Part shown: in pieces, positions 26,447 through 35,457 of the stretch
Layout of the letters: the number at the start of each line of letters is the position of its first letter
Position numbering within the stretch: the first letter of the stretch is position 1
Assembly: GCF_000716605.1 (NCBI RefSeq)
Contig: NZ_JNXE01000026.1
Location: forward strand, 86,087 to 150,086
Direction: 5' to 3'
Source: Streptomyces sp. NRRL F-525
GTDB taxonomy: Bacteria; Actinomycetota; Actinomycetes; Streptomycetales; Streptomycetaceae
DNA: 64,000 nt
The notes under the pieces: model-generated
What the model was told of the DNA's origin: nothing
The model's database searches: none
Seen by the model: the letters and a program-made list of their open reading frames with translations, nothing else
Position numbers and translations under genes: made by a program

Positions 26447-27394
26447 ATGCAGCCCGCCTCGACAGCCCGCATGGCCGTGCTCGCACTCCTCTGGGGTTCG
26501 GGCTTCCTGTGGATCAAACTCGCCCTGAACCACGGCCTCTCCCCCGCCCAGATCACGATCACCCGCTGCGCCCTGGGCACGCTCGTGCTACTGGCCCTGG
26601 CTCGCGGGGCCGGCCAGCGCCTGCCCCGAGACCGCGCCACCTGGGCCCGCCTCACGGTGGCCGCCCTGTTCTGCAACGCCGTCCCGTTCGCGTTGTTCAG
26701 CGTCGGCGAACAGACCGTCGACTCCGGCATCGCAGGCGTCCTGAACGCCACAACTCCCTTGTGGTCCCTGCTGATCGGCATCACCCTGGGCACCGACCGC
26801 GGCCTGAGCCGAACCCGCCTGACCGGCCTCCTCCTCGGCTTCGCCGGCACACTCCTGATCTTCGCCCCCTGGCACCGCTCCGGCCTCCTCACCTGGGGCG
26901 CCCTCGCCCTCCTGGGAGCCGCCGCGAGCTACGCCGTCGCCTTCGCGTACATGGCCCGCAAACTCACCACGGGCCAGGCACCGTTGGCGACATCGGCGGC
27001 CCAACTGATGGCGGCAACAGCGTGGACGACCCTCGCCCTACCTGCCGCCGGTCCGCTACACCCCGACCTGACGGCCCTCCTGGCGGTGACCGCCCTCGGC
27101 GTCCTGGGCACAGGCGTGACCTTCTACCTCAACTACCGCCTCATCGCAGACGAGGGCGCGACAAGCGCGGCAACGGTCGGATACCTACTGCCAGTTGTGT
27201 CGGTGACGCTGGGCGCGGTGCTGCTGGACGAGAGGGTGGGGCTGCGGGTGATGGCAGGCATGGCGGTAGTTCTGGTGAGCGTCGCCCTTACAAGGCGCCG
27301 CTCAGCGAAGGCTTTTGCTTTTAGGGGCGCGGGGAACTGCGCGCCCAGCCCCCACCGACGGTCAGCCAAAAAACAACCCTCTCAGGCCCCGTAG
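26447..27394 (+). CDS. EamA/DMT-family transporter with repeat-derived C-terminal tail
   Basis: 315 aa, ten TM segments in two EamA halves (GSGFLWIKLALNHGLSP in the first; YRLIADEGATSAATVGYLLPVVSVTLGAVLLDERV in the second). Probably exports a small metabolite or amino acid. Start ATG 26447 has no obvious ribosome binding site. The last 25 or so residues (from FRGAGNCAPSPHRR) are read from an interspersed repeat, and the stop lies 13 nt inside the convergent glnE gene. Family members usually end near the TRRR motif, so the tail is likely a late addition. Confidence 0.88.
   Translation: MQPASTARMAVLALLWGSGFLWIKLALNHGLSPAQITITRCALGTLVLLALARGAGQRLPRDRATWARLTVAALFCNAVPFALFSVGEQTVDSGIAGVLNATTPLWSLLIGITLGTDRGLSRTRLTGLLLGFAGTLLIFAPWHRSGLLTWGALALLGAAASYAVAFAYMARKLTTGQAPLATSAAQLMAATAWTTLALPAAGPLHPDLTALLAVTALGVLGTGVTFYLNYRLIADEGATSAATVGYLLPVVSVTLGAVLLDERVGLRVMAGMAVVLVSVALTRRRSAKAFAFRGAGNCAPSPHRRSAKKQPSQAP
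27318..27362. repeat. Interspersed palindromic repeat, family A copy 3 (inverted)
   Basis: Inverted copy of the core (27323-27342) continuing into GCCCAGCCCCCACCGACGG. It is translated as the C-terminal tail of the EamA transporter and overlies the EamA-glnE junction. Confidence 0.8.
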
Positions 27395-30381
27395 AACAAC
27401 ACGTCCACCACACCCCGAGCCCGCCGAGTAGTCCGCCGATAGTCATCCAGCATGTCCCCCACATGCCCCGGCCCGTACCCCAAGTACCGCCCCACGGCAG
27501 CCAGTTCACGCGGATCAGAAGGAAACGTGTCCCCGGCCCGTCCCCGCACCAACATCACCGCGTTACGAACCCGAGTTGCCAACACCCAAGCCTCGTCCAG
27601 CGTAGAAGCATCCTCCCCGGAGATCAGGCCAGCGGCGCACGCCGCCGCAAGCCCCGCCCGCGTACGCGTAGTCCGCAACCCCGGCTCAGCCCACCCATGC
27701 ATCAACTGCATCAACTGCACAGTCCACTCGACGTCGGAGAGCCCCCCACGCCCCAGCTTCGTATGCAGAGTCGGGTCAGCCCCGCGGGGCAACCGCTCGG
27801 ACTCCATACGAGCCTTGAGCCGTCGGATCTCACGTACCGCGTCATCCCCGAGCCCCTCCGCCGGATACCGCAGAGGATCGATCAGCTCGATGAAACGACG
27901 CCCCAACTCCTCGTCCCCGGCGACGGGTTCGGCCCGCAACAACGCCTGCGACTCCCAGACCAGCGACCACCGGCGGTAGTACGCCTCGTAGGAGTTCAAC
28001 GACCGTACGAGCGGGCCCGACTTGCCCTCGGGACGCAGATCCGCGTCGATCAGCAACGGCGGGTCGGAGCTGGCGACTTGGAGGAGCCGCCGCATCTCGG
28101 AGACGACCTTGTTGGCGGCCTCGGAGGCTTCCCGCTCGGGCACGCCCTCGCGGGGTTCGTGCACGAACAGGACGTCCGCGTCGGAGCCGTAGCCCAGTTC
28201 GTGGCCGCCGAAGCGGCCCATGCCGATGACGGCGAAGCGGGTGGGGAGGGTGTCGCCCCAGCCCGCGCGGACGACCGCGCGCAGGGTACCGGCGAGGGTC
28301 GCGGCGGTGAGGTCGGAGACGGCGCCGCCGACCCGGTCGACGAGGGCGCCCTGGTCGGCCTCGGCGGGCTGGGTCTCGGTGCCGTAGGAGCCGACGATGT
28401 CGAAGGCGGCCGTACGGAAGAGTTCGCGGCGGCGGACGCCCCGGGCGAAGGTGACGGCCTGGACGGCGTCGTCGGCGCGGCCGACCGCGGCCAGTATCTC
28501 CTGGTCCAGGTGGGCGCGTTCGCGGGGTTCGAGGCCGCTGCCGCCGTCTCCGTCGCCGAGGAGGGCGACCGCTTCGGGGGCGCGCATGAGGAGGTCGGGG
28601 GCGAGGCGGCCGGCCGAGAGGACGCGGGCGAGGTTCTCGGCGGCGGCGCCCTCGTCCCTCAACAGCCGTAGGTACCAAGGGGTCTTGCCGAGCGCGTCGG
28701 ACACCTTGCGGAAGTTGAGGAGGCCCGCGTCCGGGTCGGCGGAGTCCGCGAACCAGCCCAACAGGACGGGCAGCAGGGTGCGTTGGATGGCGGCCTTGCG
28801 GGTGACGCCGGAGGCGAGGGCCTCGATGTGGCGGAGGGCCGCGGCCGGGTCGATGTAGCCGAGGGCGACCAGGCGTTCTCGGGCCGCCTGCGGGCTCAAC
28901 CTGGTCTCGCCGGGGGCGAGTTGGGCGACCGCGTCGAGCAGCGGACGGTAGAAGAGCTTCTCGTGCAGGCGGCGTACGACGGTGGCGTGGCGCTTCCACT
29001 CGCGGTTCAACTCGGCGACGGGGTCGGTGCGCAGGCCCATCGAGCGGCCGAGGCGGCGCTGGTCGGCCTCCTCGACGGGGACGAGGTGGGTACGGCGCAA
29101 CCGGTAGAGCTGGATGCGGTGTTCCATCGTGCGCAGGAAGCGGTAGGCGTCGTCGAGGCGGGCGGCGTCCTCACGGCCGACGTAGCCGCCGGCGGCGAGG
29201 GCCTCCAGGGCGACGAGCGTGGTGCCGCTGCGCAGCGAGGTGTCGGCGCGGCCGTGCACCAACTGCAGGAGCTGGACGGCGAATTCGACATCGCGGAGGC
29301 CGCCGGGGGCGAGCTTCAGTTCGCGGTCGATCTCGGCGGCGGGGATGTTCTCGACGACCCGGCGGCGCATCTTCTGCACGTCGGTGACGAAGTTCTCGCG
29401 CTCGGCGGCCTTCCACACGAGGGGTTCGAGCGCGTCGACGTACTCCGCGCCGAGCGCGAGGTCGCCGGCCACCGGGCGGGCCTTGAGCAGGGCCTGGAAC
29501 TCCCAGGTCTTCGCCCAGCGTTGGTAGTAGGCGAGGTGGCTGGCGAGGGTGCGGACGAGCGGGCCGTTGCGGCCCTCGGGGCGGAGGTTGGCGTCGACCG
29601 GCCAGATCGAACCCTCGACGGTGGTCTCGGAGCAGATCCGCATCATGTGCGCGGCGAGCTTGGTGGCCGCGCGGACCGCCTTGCCCTCGTCGGCGCCCTC
29701 GACGGCCTCGCCGACGAAGATGACGTCGACGTCGGAGATGTAATTCAGCTCGTGGCCACCGCACTTGCCCATCGCGATCACCGCGAGCCGGCACAGCGCG
29801 GCGTCGTCGGGCGCGGCGGCGCTCGCGATGGCGAGGGCGGCGCGCAGGGTGGCGGTCGCGAGGTCGGCGAGTTCGGCGGCGGTCTGTGCGAGGTCGGTGG
29901 TGCCGCACACGTCACGGGCGGCGATGGACAGCAGGCAGCGGCGGTAGGCGACGCGCAGGGCGACCGGGTCGGTGGCCCCGGCCAGGCCGCGCTCGAACTC
30001 CTCCACCCCGGGGTGGAGGTCGCGCGGCTCGTACATGACGAGGGCGTGCCAGTCGCGCGGGTGCCGGGCGAGATGGTCCCCCAGGGCGGCGGAGGCGCCG
30101 AGCACACCGAGCAGCCGGTCCCGCAAGGGCTTCGCCGCGATCAGGGTGTCCAGCAGCTCGCGGCGGGGGGTGTCCTCGGGCTGCGCCTCCAGCAGTCGTA
30201 CGAGACCCTGAAGGGCCAGGTCGGGGTCGGCGGTGGCGCCCAGGGCCTCCAGCAGGACCGGGTCGTTCCTTATCGGCGCCAGCTCCGCGCTCTCCAGGAG
30301 CCGCTCGGCCGCCGAGGGATCGGTGAAACCGTGCCGCAGCAGTCGCGTGAAGGTGCTGCTTCTGCGCCCCGGCGCCGTCAT
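27382..30381 (-). CDS. glnE: Bifunctional glutamine synthetase adenylyltransferase/deadenylase GlnE
   Basis: Adds and removes AMP on glutamine synthetase I in response to nitrogen status. 999 aa from ATG 30381 (GAGGGAGG upstream), the usual actinobacterial length. Two nucleotidyltransferase domains are visible: GGHELNYISDVDVIFVGE near residue 212 and GGHELGYGSDADVLFVHEP near 730, each followed by a GlnD-UR-like helical region (GGLRDVEFAVQLLQLVHG; GGLSDVEWTVQLMQLMHG). glnA2 lies about 6.5 kb away. Confidence 0.97.
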   Translation of the reverse strand: MTAPGRRSSTFTRLLRHGFTDPSAAERLLESAELAPIRNDPVLLEALGATADPDLALQGLVRLLEAQPEDTPRRELLDTLIAAKPLRDRLLGVLGASAALGDHLARHPRDWHALVMYEPRDLHPGVEEFERGLAGATDPVALRVAYRRCLLSIAARDVCGTTDLAQTAAELADLATATLRAALAIASAAAPDDAALCRLAVIAMGKCGGHELNYISDVDVIFVGEAVEGADEGKAVRAATKLAAHMMRICSETTVEGSIWPVDANLRPEGRNGPLVRTLASHLAYYQRWAKTWEFQALLKARPVAGDLALGAEYVDALEPLVWKAAERENFVTDVQKMRRRVVENIPAAEIDRELKLAPGGLRDVEFAVQLLQLVHGRADTSLRSGTTLVALEALAAGGYVGREDAARLDDAYRFLRTMEHRIQLYRLRRTHLVPVEEADQRRLGRSMGLRTDPVAELNREWKRHATVVRRLHEKLFYRPLLDAVAQLAPGETRLSPQAARERLVALGYIDPAAALRHIEALASGVTRKAAIQRTLLPVLLGWFADSADPDAGLLNFRKVSDALGKTPWYLRLLRDEGAAAENLARVLSAGRLAPDLLMRAPEAVALLGDGDGGSGLEPRERAHLDQEILAAVGRADDAVQAVTFARGVRRRELFRTAAFDIVGSYGTETQPAEADQGALVDRVGGAVSDLTAATLAGTLRAVVRAGWGDTLPTRFAVIGMGRFGGHELGYGSDADVLFVHEPREGVPEREASEAANKVVSEMRRLLQVASSDPPLLIDADLRPEGKSGPLVRSLNSYEAYYRRWSLVWESQALLRAEPVAGDEELGRRFIELIDPLRYPAEGLGDDAVREIRRLKARMESERLPRGADPTLHTKLGRGGLSDVEWTVQLMQLMHGWAEPGLRTTRTRAGLAAACAAGLISGEDASTLDEAWVLATRVRNAVMLVRGRAGDTFPSDPRELAAVGRYLGYGPGHVGDMLDDYRRTTRRARGVVDVLFYGA

Positions 30382-30578
30382 CCTCGGCCTCCCTCGGATC
30401 TGGGTCGTGCGGATCAGGGTCGTACGGGCCCAGGTCGTACGGAGGTCGTACGGGATCTAGGTCGTACCGTCCCGAGCCTAACCGCAGGTGCGGGCGGTGG
30501 CCCCGGGGCGTACGGCGATGAGTTCTTGAGGAGTACGGGGTCTACAGAGGGGACGACCTACGACTCAGGGAGTAGCCG

Positions 30579-31139
30579 ATGACCGACAAGGAACCCCGGA
30601 CTCGTCTCGACCCCCGTTACAGCGACCCCGCGGCCACCGCGACCGACTGGGCCGAGGCCGAGGCGCGGCTCGCGGCGGCCGAGCAGTTCTGGATCTCGAC
30701 GGTACGGCCGGACGGGCGGCCGCATGTGACGCCCCTGCCCGCGGTGTGGTCGGCCGGGGCGCTGCACTTCTGCACCGGGCCCGAGGAGCGCAAGGCCCGC
30801 AACCTCGACGGCAACCCGCACGTCGTGCTGACGACCGGCACGAGCACCTGGGACAAGGGGTACGACCTGGTCGTCGAGGGTGCGGCGGCGCGGGTCACGG
30901 ACGAGGACCGGCTGCGGGAACTGGCCGCCGCGTGGGAGGCCAAGTACGGCAGCTTCTGGCGCTTCGACGTCCGGGACGGGGCGTTTCATCACGGTTCCGG
31001 GTACGCGTACGTCTTCGCTGTGGCGCCCCGCACGGTTTTCGGCTTCGGTAAGGGGGAGCCGTTCAGCCAGACCCGGTGGCGGTTCGAGTGCGCGCCTGAC
31101 AAAGACGTGCCTGACAAAGGAGTCAAGCCATGGACATGA
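30579..31139 (+). CDS. Pyridoxamine 5'-phosphate oxidase-family flavin/F420-binding protein
   Basis: 186 aa from ATG 30579, with AGGGAG upstream. The split beta-barrel fold is indicated by EQFWISTVRPDGRPHVTPLPAVWSAGALHFCTGPEERKARNL and GTSTWDKGYDLVVEGAAARV. This family uses FMN or F420; substrate unknown. The VOC-domain gene starts 10 nt before its stop, so the two are translationally coupled. Confidence 0.88.
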   Translation: MTDKEPRTRLDPRYSDPAATATDWAEAEARLAAAEQFWISTVRPDGRPHVTPLPAVWSAGALHFCTGPEERKARNLDGNPHVVLTTGTSTWDKGYDLVVEGAAARVTDEDRLRELAAAWEAKYGSFWRFDVRDGAFHHGSGYAYVFAVAPRTVFGFGKGEPFSQTRWRFECAPDKDVPDKGVKPWT

Positions 31140-31570
31140 CCCTCGAAGTGATCGTCCTGCCGGTCTCGGACGTGGACCGGGCCAAGGAGTTCTACCGGGA
31201 CAAGGTCGGCTTCCACGTGGATCTGGACGGCGAGGTGATGGAGGGCGTACGGATCGTGCAGCTCACACCGCCGGGGTCCGGGTGTTCGATCGCGCTGGTC
31301 GACGGGTTGCAGATCCCGACCGGGACGCCGCAGCCGGGGACGTACCACGGCATGCAGCTGTGCGTGCAGGACGCGAAGGCGGCCTACGACGAGCTGACCG
31401 CGCGCGGGCTCGAGGTCAGCGAGCCGGTGCAGTTCGCGCCGCAGGACGGGGCGACGTTCATGTACTTCAAGGACCCGGACGGGAACGGCTGGGCGATCCA
31501 GGAGTACCGGAAGCGGGCCGCCGAGCCGCTGCACCAGGTGCTGGCCCAAGTGGCCGCGCTGCAGGAGTAG
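31130..31570 (+). CDS. VOC/glyoxalase-superfamily protein
   Basis: 146 aa from ATG 31130 with AAAGGAG 8 nt upstream. Two babbab modules: VIVLPVSDVDRAKEFYRDKVGFHVDLD and QLCVQDAKAAYDELTARGLEVSEPVQF, ending in FKDPDGNGWAIQEY with the metal-ligand Glu typical of the fold. Overlaps the PPOX-like gene, so the two are probably co-expressed. Confidence 0.88.
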   Translation: MDMTLEVIVLPVSDVDRAKEFYRDKVGFHVDLDGEVMEGVRIVQLTPPGSGCSIALVDGLQIPTGTPQPGTYHGMQLCVQDAKAAYDELTARGLEVSEPVQFAPQDGATFMYFKDPDGNGWAIQEYRKRAAEPLHQVLAQVAALQE

Positions 31571-31680
31571 TTCACCACTTCTTCATCCGCCGGGTTGGGA
31601 GCGGTGGGATGCGGGCATTTTGGCGTGTGCATGCTCGGTCCGCACCGCCACCCCCGTCCTCCCCCCACCCGGAGGTAGAA

Positions 31681-32589
31681 GTGCCCGACAGTTCCGGTAG
31701 TTCCGGTAGTTCCGTGTACCGCCGCAGCCGCGCCGTCATGGCGTCCGCGCTCGCCTTCTCGGCAGCCGCCGTCGGGGTCTGGACCGGTTTCGGCACCGTC
31801 TCGACCGCGCATGCCGCGACCGGGGTGCCGACCCCGGACCACGTGGTCGTCGTGGTGATGGAGAACCACGCCTACAGCCAGGTCATCGGCTCCTCCAGTG
31901 CCCCCTACATCAACTCGCTGGCGACCGGCGGAGCCGCCCTCACCCAGTCGTACGGGATCACCCACCCGAGCCAGCCGAACTACTTCGCGCTGTTCTCCGG
32001 CTCCACCCAGGGGATCACCAGCGACAGTTGCTACACGGCGGGCTTCTCCTCGGCCGCGAACCTCGCCTCCGAGGTGACGGCGGCGGGCGGCACGTGGGCG
32101 AGCTACAACGAGACGCTGCCGAGCCAGGGTTCGACGACGTGCAGCAGCGGCAACTACGCGCGTAAGCACAACCCTTGGTTCGGTTTCTCCAACGTCGCGA
32201 CGTCCACGGCGAAGACGTTCACGCAGTTCCCGACGGACTACACGACCCTCCCCGACATCTCCTTCGTCACCCCCAACCTGTGCAGCGACATGCACGACTG
32301 CTCGGTGGCGACGGGTGACACCTGGGTGAAGAACAACCTTGGCGCGTACGCCACTTGGGCCAAGACCCACAACAGCCTGCTCGTCGTCACCTTCGACGAG
32401 GACAACCTGCTCAGCGGCAACCGCATCCCGACGGTCCTCTACGGCCAGCCGGTGAAGGCGGGTTCGACCTCCTCGACCACGTACAACCACTACAACCTGC
32501 TGCGGACCCTGGAGGACTCCCAGGGCCTGACCACCCACGCGGGCAACGCGGCCTCGGCCGCCGACATCACCGGCATCTGGGCGTCCTGA
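31681..32589 (+). CDS. Secreted phosphoesterase (phospholipase C / acid phosphatase-like)
   Basis: 302 aa from GTG 31681, chosen for GGAGGT 4 nt upstream. The N-terminus is Ser/Gly-rich then basic and hydrophobic (MASALAFSAAAVGVWTGFGTVSTAHAA), a signal peptide cut at AHA-A. The mature start PDHVVVVVMENHAYSQVIG is the metal-binding MENH motif of the phosphoesterase family; SYGITHPSQPNYFALFSGST and LLVVTFDEDN carry further active-site residues. Its stop is 1 nt before the MFS start. Confidence 0.9.
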   Translation: MPDSSGSSGSSVYRRSRAVMASALAFSAAAVGVWTGFGTVSTAHAATGVPTPDHVVVVVMENHAYSQVIGSSSAPYINSLATGGAALTQSYGITHPSQPNYFALFSGSTQGITSDSCYTAGFSSAANLASEVTAAGGTWASYNETLPSQGSTTCSSGNYARKHNPWFGFSNVATSTAKTFTQFPTDYTTLPDISFVTPNLCSDMHDCSVATGDTWVKNNLGAYATWAKTHNSLLVVTFDEDNLLSGNRIPTVLYGQPVKAGSTSSTTYNHYNLLRTLEDSQGLTTHAGNAASAADITGIWAS

Positions 32590-32590
32590 G

Positions 32591-33922
32591 ATGTACGTGG
32601 CGGACAGCCGCGCCAAGGCCGACCCAAGTGCCGGAAGTACTACGGGTATTGCCCGTAGTACGGCGCGGGTGTCCGCCGCCGTGACCCCCACCGTCCTCGC
32701 CCTCGGCGCGGTCAGCCTGATCACCGACGTGTCGTCCGAGATGGTGACCGCGGTCCTCCCCCTGTACCTGGTGACGGGCCTCGGCCTCTCCCCGCTGGGC
32801 TTCGGTCTCCTGGACGGCATCTACAACGGCTTCTCGGCACTCGTCCGGCTGGCCGGCGGCCACCTCGCCGACCGGGGCGGCGGCCGCCACAAGTGGATCG
32901 CGGGCATCGGCTACGGCATCTCGGCCCTCTGCAAACCGCTCCTCCTGCTCGCCCACACCCTCACCCCGATCGGCCTGATCCTCGCCGCCGACCGCACGGG
33001 CAAGGGCCTGCGCACGGCACCGCGCGACGCGCTGATCTCCCTCTCCTCCGCCCCGGAGAACCGGGGTCGTGCCTTCGGCGTACACCGCGCGATGGACACG
33101 GCGGGCGCGCTGATCGGCCCGCTGGTGGCGTTCCTGATCCTCCGGGCGACGGTGGACGGCTACGACGCGGTGTTCACGGTGAGCTTCTGCGTGGCGGTGG
33201 TCGGCGTCCTGGTGCTGGTGCTGTTCGTGCCGGGATCGTCGCCAACTGCCGCGCCCCGCACGGAGAACGCCGTACGGGAGAGGGTCGTAGACGAGCGGGC
33301 CGTAGACGAGACGGCCGTACGCCCGACCCTCCGCGCCGCCTTCGCCCTCCTCACCCGTCGCGACCTGCGCCGTATCACCGTCTGCGCGCTCCTCCTGGGC
33401 CTCGCGACGGTCAGCGACTCCTTCGTGTACCTGCTGCTGCAACGGCGACTCGGTGTCCCCGACCGCTGGTTCGCGCTGCTGCCGCTGGGCACGGCGGCGG
33501 CGTTCCTGCTGCTGGCCGTGCCCCTGGGCCGGCTCGCGGACCGGGTCGGCCGCTGGCAGGTGTTCCTGGGCGGCCACGGAGCCCTCCTCACCGCGTACGC
33601 CATATTGCTGACGTCCTGGCACGGCACGGCCCTCCCCTACGCCGTCCTCCTCCTGCACGGCACCTTCTACGCGGCGACCGACGGCGTGCTGATGGCGGCG
33701 GCCTCGGACAGCGTGCCGGAGCAACTGCGGTCGTCGGGGCTCGCGTTGGTGCAGACGGGCCAGGCGGCGGCACGGTTCGTGTGCTCGCTGGGCTTCGGTG
33801 CGGCGTGGACGCTGTGGGGCGACCGTACGGCGCTCATGGCGTCGGCGGTGGCGCTGGCGGTCTGCGCGGCGTTCGCGTCAACTCTCCGCCCGGGCCGACG
33901 AGTTCTGGAGCCTGCCCCATGA
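32591..33922 (+). CDS. MFS transporter, 12 TM
   Basis: 443 aa; ATG 32591 lies one base after the upstream stop. MFS motifs: LADRGGGRHKWIAGIG (loop 2-3), AADRTGKGLRTAPRDALI in TM4-5, and GRLADRVGRWQVF in the second half. The GKGLR-PRD segment resembles a subgroup of MFS proteins annotated in actinobacteria near phosphoesterases. Substrate unknown. Coupled by ATGA to the next gene. Confidence 0.88.
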   Translation: MYVADSRAKADPSAGSTTGIARSTARVSAAVTPTVLALGAVSLITDVSSEMVTAVLPLYLVTGLGLSPLGFGLLDGIYNGFSALVRLAGGHLADRGGGRHKWIAGIGYGISALCKPLLLLAHTLTPIGLILAADRTGKGLRTAPRDALISLSSAPENRGRAFGVHRAMDTAGALIGPLVAFLILRATVDGYDAVFTVSFCVAVVGVLVLVLFVPGSSPTAAPRTENAVRERVVDERAVDETAVRPTLRAAFALLTRRDLRRITVCALLLGLATVSDSFVYLLLQRRLGVPDRWFALLPLGTAAAFLLLAVPLGRLADRVGRWQVFLGGHGALLTAYAILLTSWHGTALPYAVLLLHGTFYAATDGVLMAAASDSVPEQLRSSGLALVQTGQAAARFVCSLGFGAAWTLWGDRTALMASAVALAVCAAFASTLRPGRRVLEPAP

Positions 33923-34938
33923 CCCTGCGCAACCGCGTCCTGGTCCTCGTCGCCGCCGTGGCCGCACTCGCCGTAGTGGCGGTGGCCTCGATCCTGCACG
34001 CGTCGGCCCGGGCCGAGCGGCGGAACGAGACCCAGCCCGGCGGCCCGAGGATCACCGCGGGCCGGATCACCCTCACGACACCCGGCACCATGGTGTTCCG
34101 CAACATGGCCTGGGGCCCGCACCGCGACGAACTCACCACGGTCCCCGCCGCGACCCCGGCCGGCCCCCGCACCGCCTCCGGCCTCAAGTGCCTCCGCTTC
34201 TACGCCAGTTCAGGCACCGGGGTCTGCCTCCAGGCGGTCCACGGCACGGTCACGGACACGTACCGCGCGCTGATCCTGGACGCCCACCTCAAGGAGACGG
34301 CCCGTTACGACGTCCCCGGCATCCCCTCCCGTGCCCGGGTATCCCCTACGGGTCACTTCGCCGCGTGGACGGCGTTCGTGGGCGGCGACTCGTATGCCGG
34401 GACGAATTTCTCGACGCGGGCGGCGATCGTGGACACGAGGACGGGGAAGCTGATCCCGACGTTGGAGTCGTTCCGGATCATCAAGGACGGCCACGTCTAC
34501 CACTCCGCCGACGTCAACTTCTGGGGCGTGACCTTCGCGTCGGACGACCGCACGTTCTACGCGACGCTGGCGACGAAGGGCAGTACGTATCTGGTGCGGG
34601 GCGACCTGCGCGGCCGGACCGTCACCACGCTCCACACCAACGTCGAGTGCCCGTCCCTGTCCCCGGATGGCACACGCATCGCCTTCAAGAAGCGCGTCAA
34701 GGGTCTCCCGAAGGACGCCCCTTGGCATCTGTACGTCCTCGACCTCCGCACGATGCGCGAGACTCCGCTGGCCGAGGCGCGCAGCGTGGACGACCAGGCC
34801 GTTTGGCGCGACAACCGGACGATCGTCTACGCCATGCCCGGGGACTACGGCGCGGATCTCTACGAGGTGCCGGCGGACGGCACCGGAAGCTCCCGGCTGA
34901 TCAGCGGGGCGGCGGTGTCTCCGGCTTATGTGCGGTAG
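33919..34938 (+). CDS. Membrane-anchored TolB/WD40-like beta-propeller protein
   Basis: 339 aa from ATG 33919 (ATGA overlap with the MFS gene). The first 28 residues are an uncleaved-looking TM anchor. The rest is extracytoplasmic with propeller repeats (MVFRNMAWGPHRDELTTV, ARVSPTGHFAAWTAF, PSLSPDGTRIAFKKR, DDQAVWRDNRTIVYAMPG). Probably a surface binding or scaffolding partner for the phosphoesterase and transporter in this operon. Confidence 0.82.
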   Translation: MTLRNRVLVLVAAVAALAVVAVASILHASARAERRNETQPGGPRITAGRITLTTPGTMVFRNMAWGPHRDELTTVPAATPAGPRTASGLKCLRFYASSGTGVCLQAVHGTVTDTYRALILDAHLKETARYDVPGIPSRARVSPTGHFAAWTAFVGGDSYAGTNFSTRAAIVDTRTGKLIPTLESFRIIKDGHVYHSADVNFWGVTFASDDRTFYATLATKGSTYLVRGDLRGRTVTTLHTNVECPSLSPDGTRIAFKKRVKGLPKDAPWHLYVLDLRTMRETPLAEARSVDDQAVWRDNRTIVYAMPGDYGADLYEVPADGTGSSRLISGAAVSPAYVR

Positions 34939-34946
34939 CCGAACCG

Positions 34947-35252
34947 TCACCGCGTAGCCGGGCCCAGCATCTCGTCCAGCGTCCTCGGCCAGTCCCCGTC
35001 GCCCAGCCCGCCCGCCATGAGCAGGTCGCGCCAGTCGGTCCGCGCGAGCCGGACCGCCGACCGGAAGTGGTCGACGTCCCCGGCCGCGATCACCACGACC
35101 GCCGTCAGGAGCCGCTCCGTGCTCTGCAGTGAATCCTCCAGTTCGACGGCCAGGATCCGCAGCGCGCCGAGGATCCCGCGCCGGGCATCGGCATCCGGGA
35201 AGTCACGCCGGACCCGCCCGAGAAGCCGGTCGCTGATCAGATCCTCGTCCAT
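34947..35252 (-). CDS. Small hypothetical protein, 101 aa
   Basis: MDEDLISDRLLGRVRRDFPDAD... from ATG 35252, with AGGGGG upstream. Mostly helical (EDSLQSTERLLTAVVVIAAGDVDHF; WRDLLMAGGLGDGDWP), soluble, no known domain. Convergent with the propeller gene (8-nt gap) and divergent from a secreted protein gene. Confidence 0.72.
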   Translation of the reverse strand: MDEDLISDRLLGRVRRDFPDADARRGILGALRILAVELEDSLQSTERLLTAVVVIAAGDVDHFRSAVRLARTDWRDLLMAGGLGDGDWPRTLDEMLGPATR

Positions 35253-35457
35253 GCGACCCCCTGGCGGGAGGCTAGTGCCCCTGCCGGACCGGCGGAAGTG
35301 CGACGGCGTTGTGACGGGCGGGTGAACTGTGCCCCAGGCGCAGGTCAGGCAATTGATTGGTCCCTGGGGAGCGGGTGTCCGAACAACTCCCCGGCGTCGA
35401 GTCTCGGTGTCAGACGCCCGGCGCACGCTGCCGGCGCACGACTCAGAGGAGACAAGG

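Noticed and set aside
28783..30582. Plus-strand open frame of 599 codons over glnE
   Set aside because: Antisense shadow of glnE without recognisable domains.
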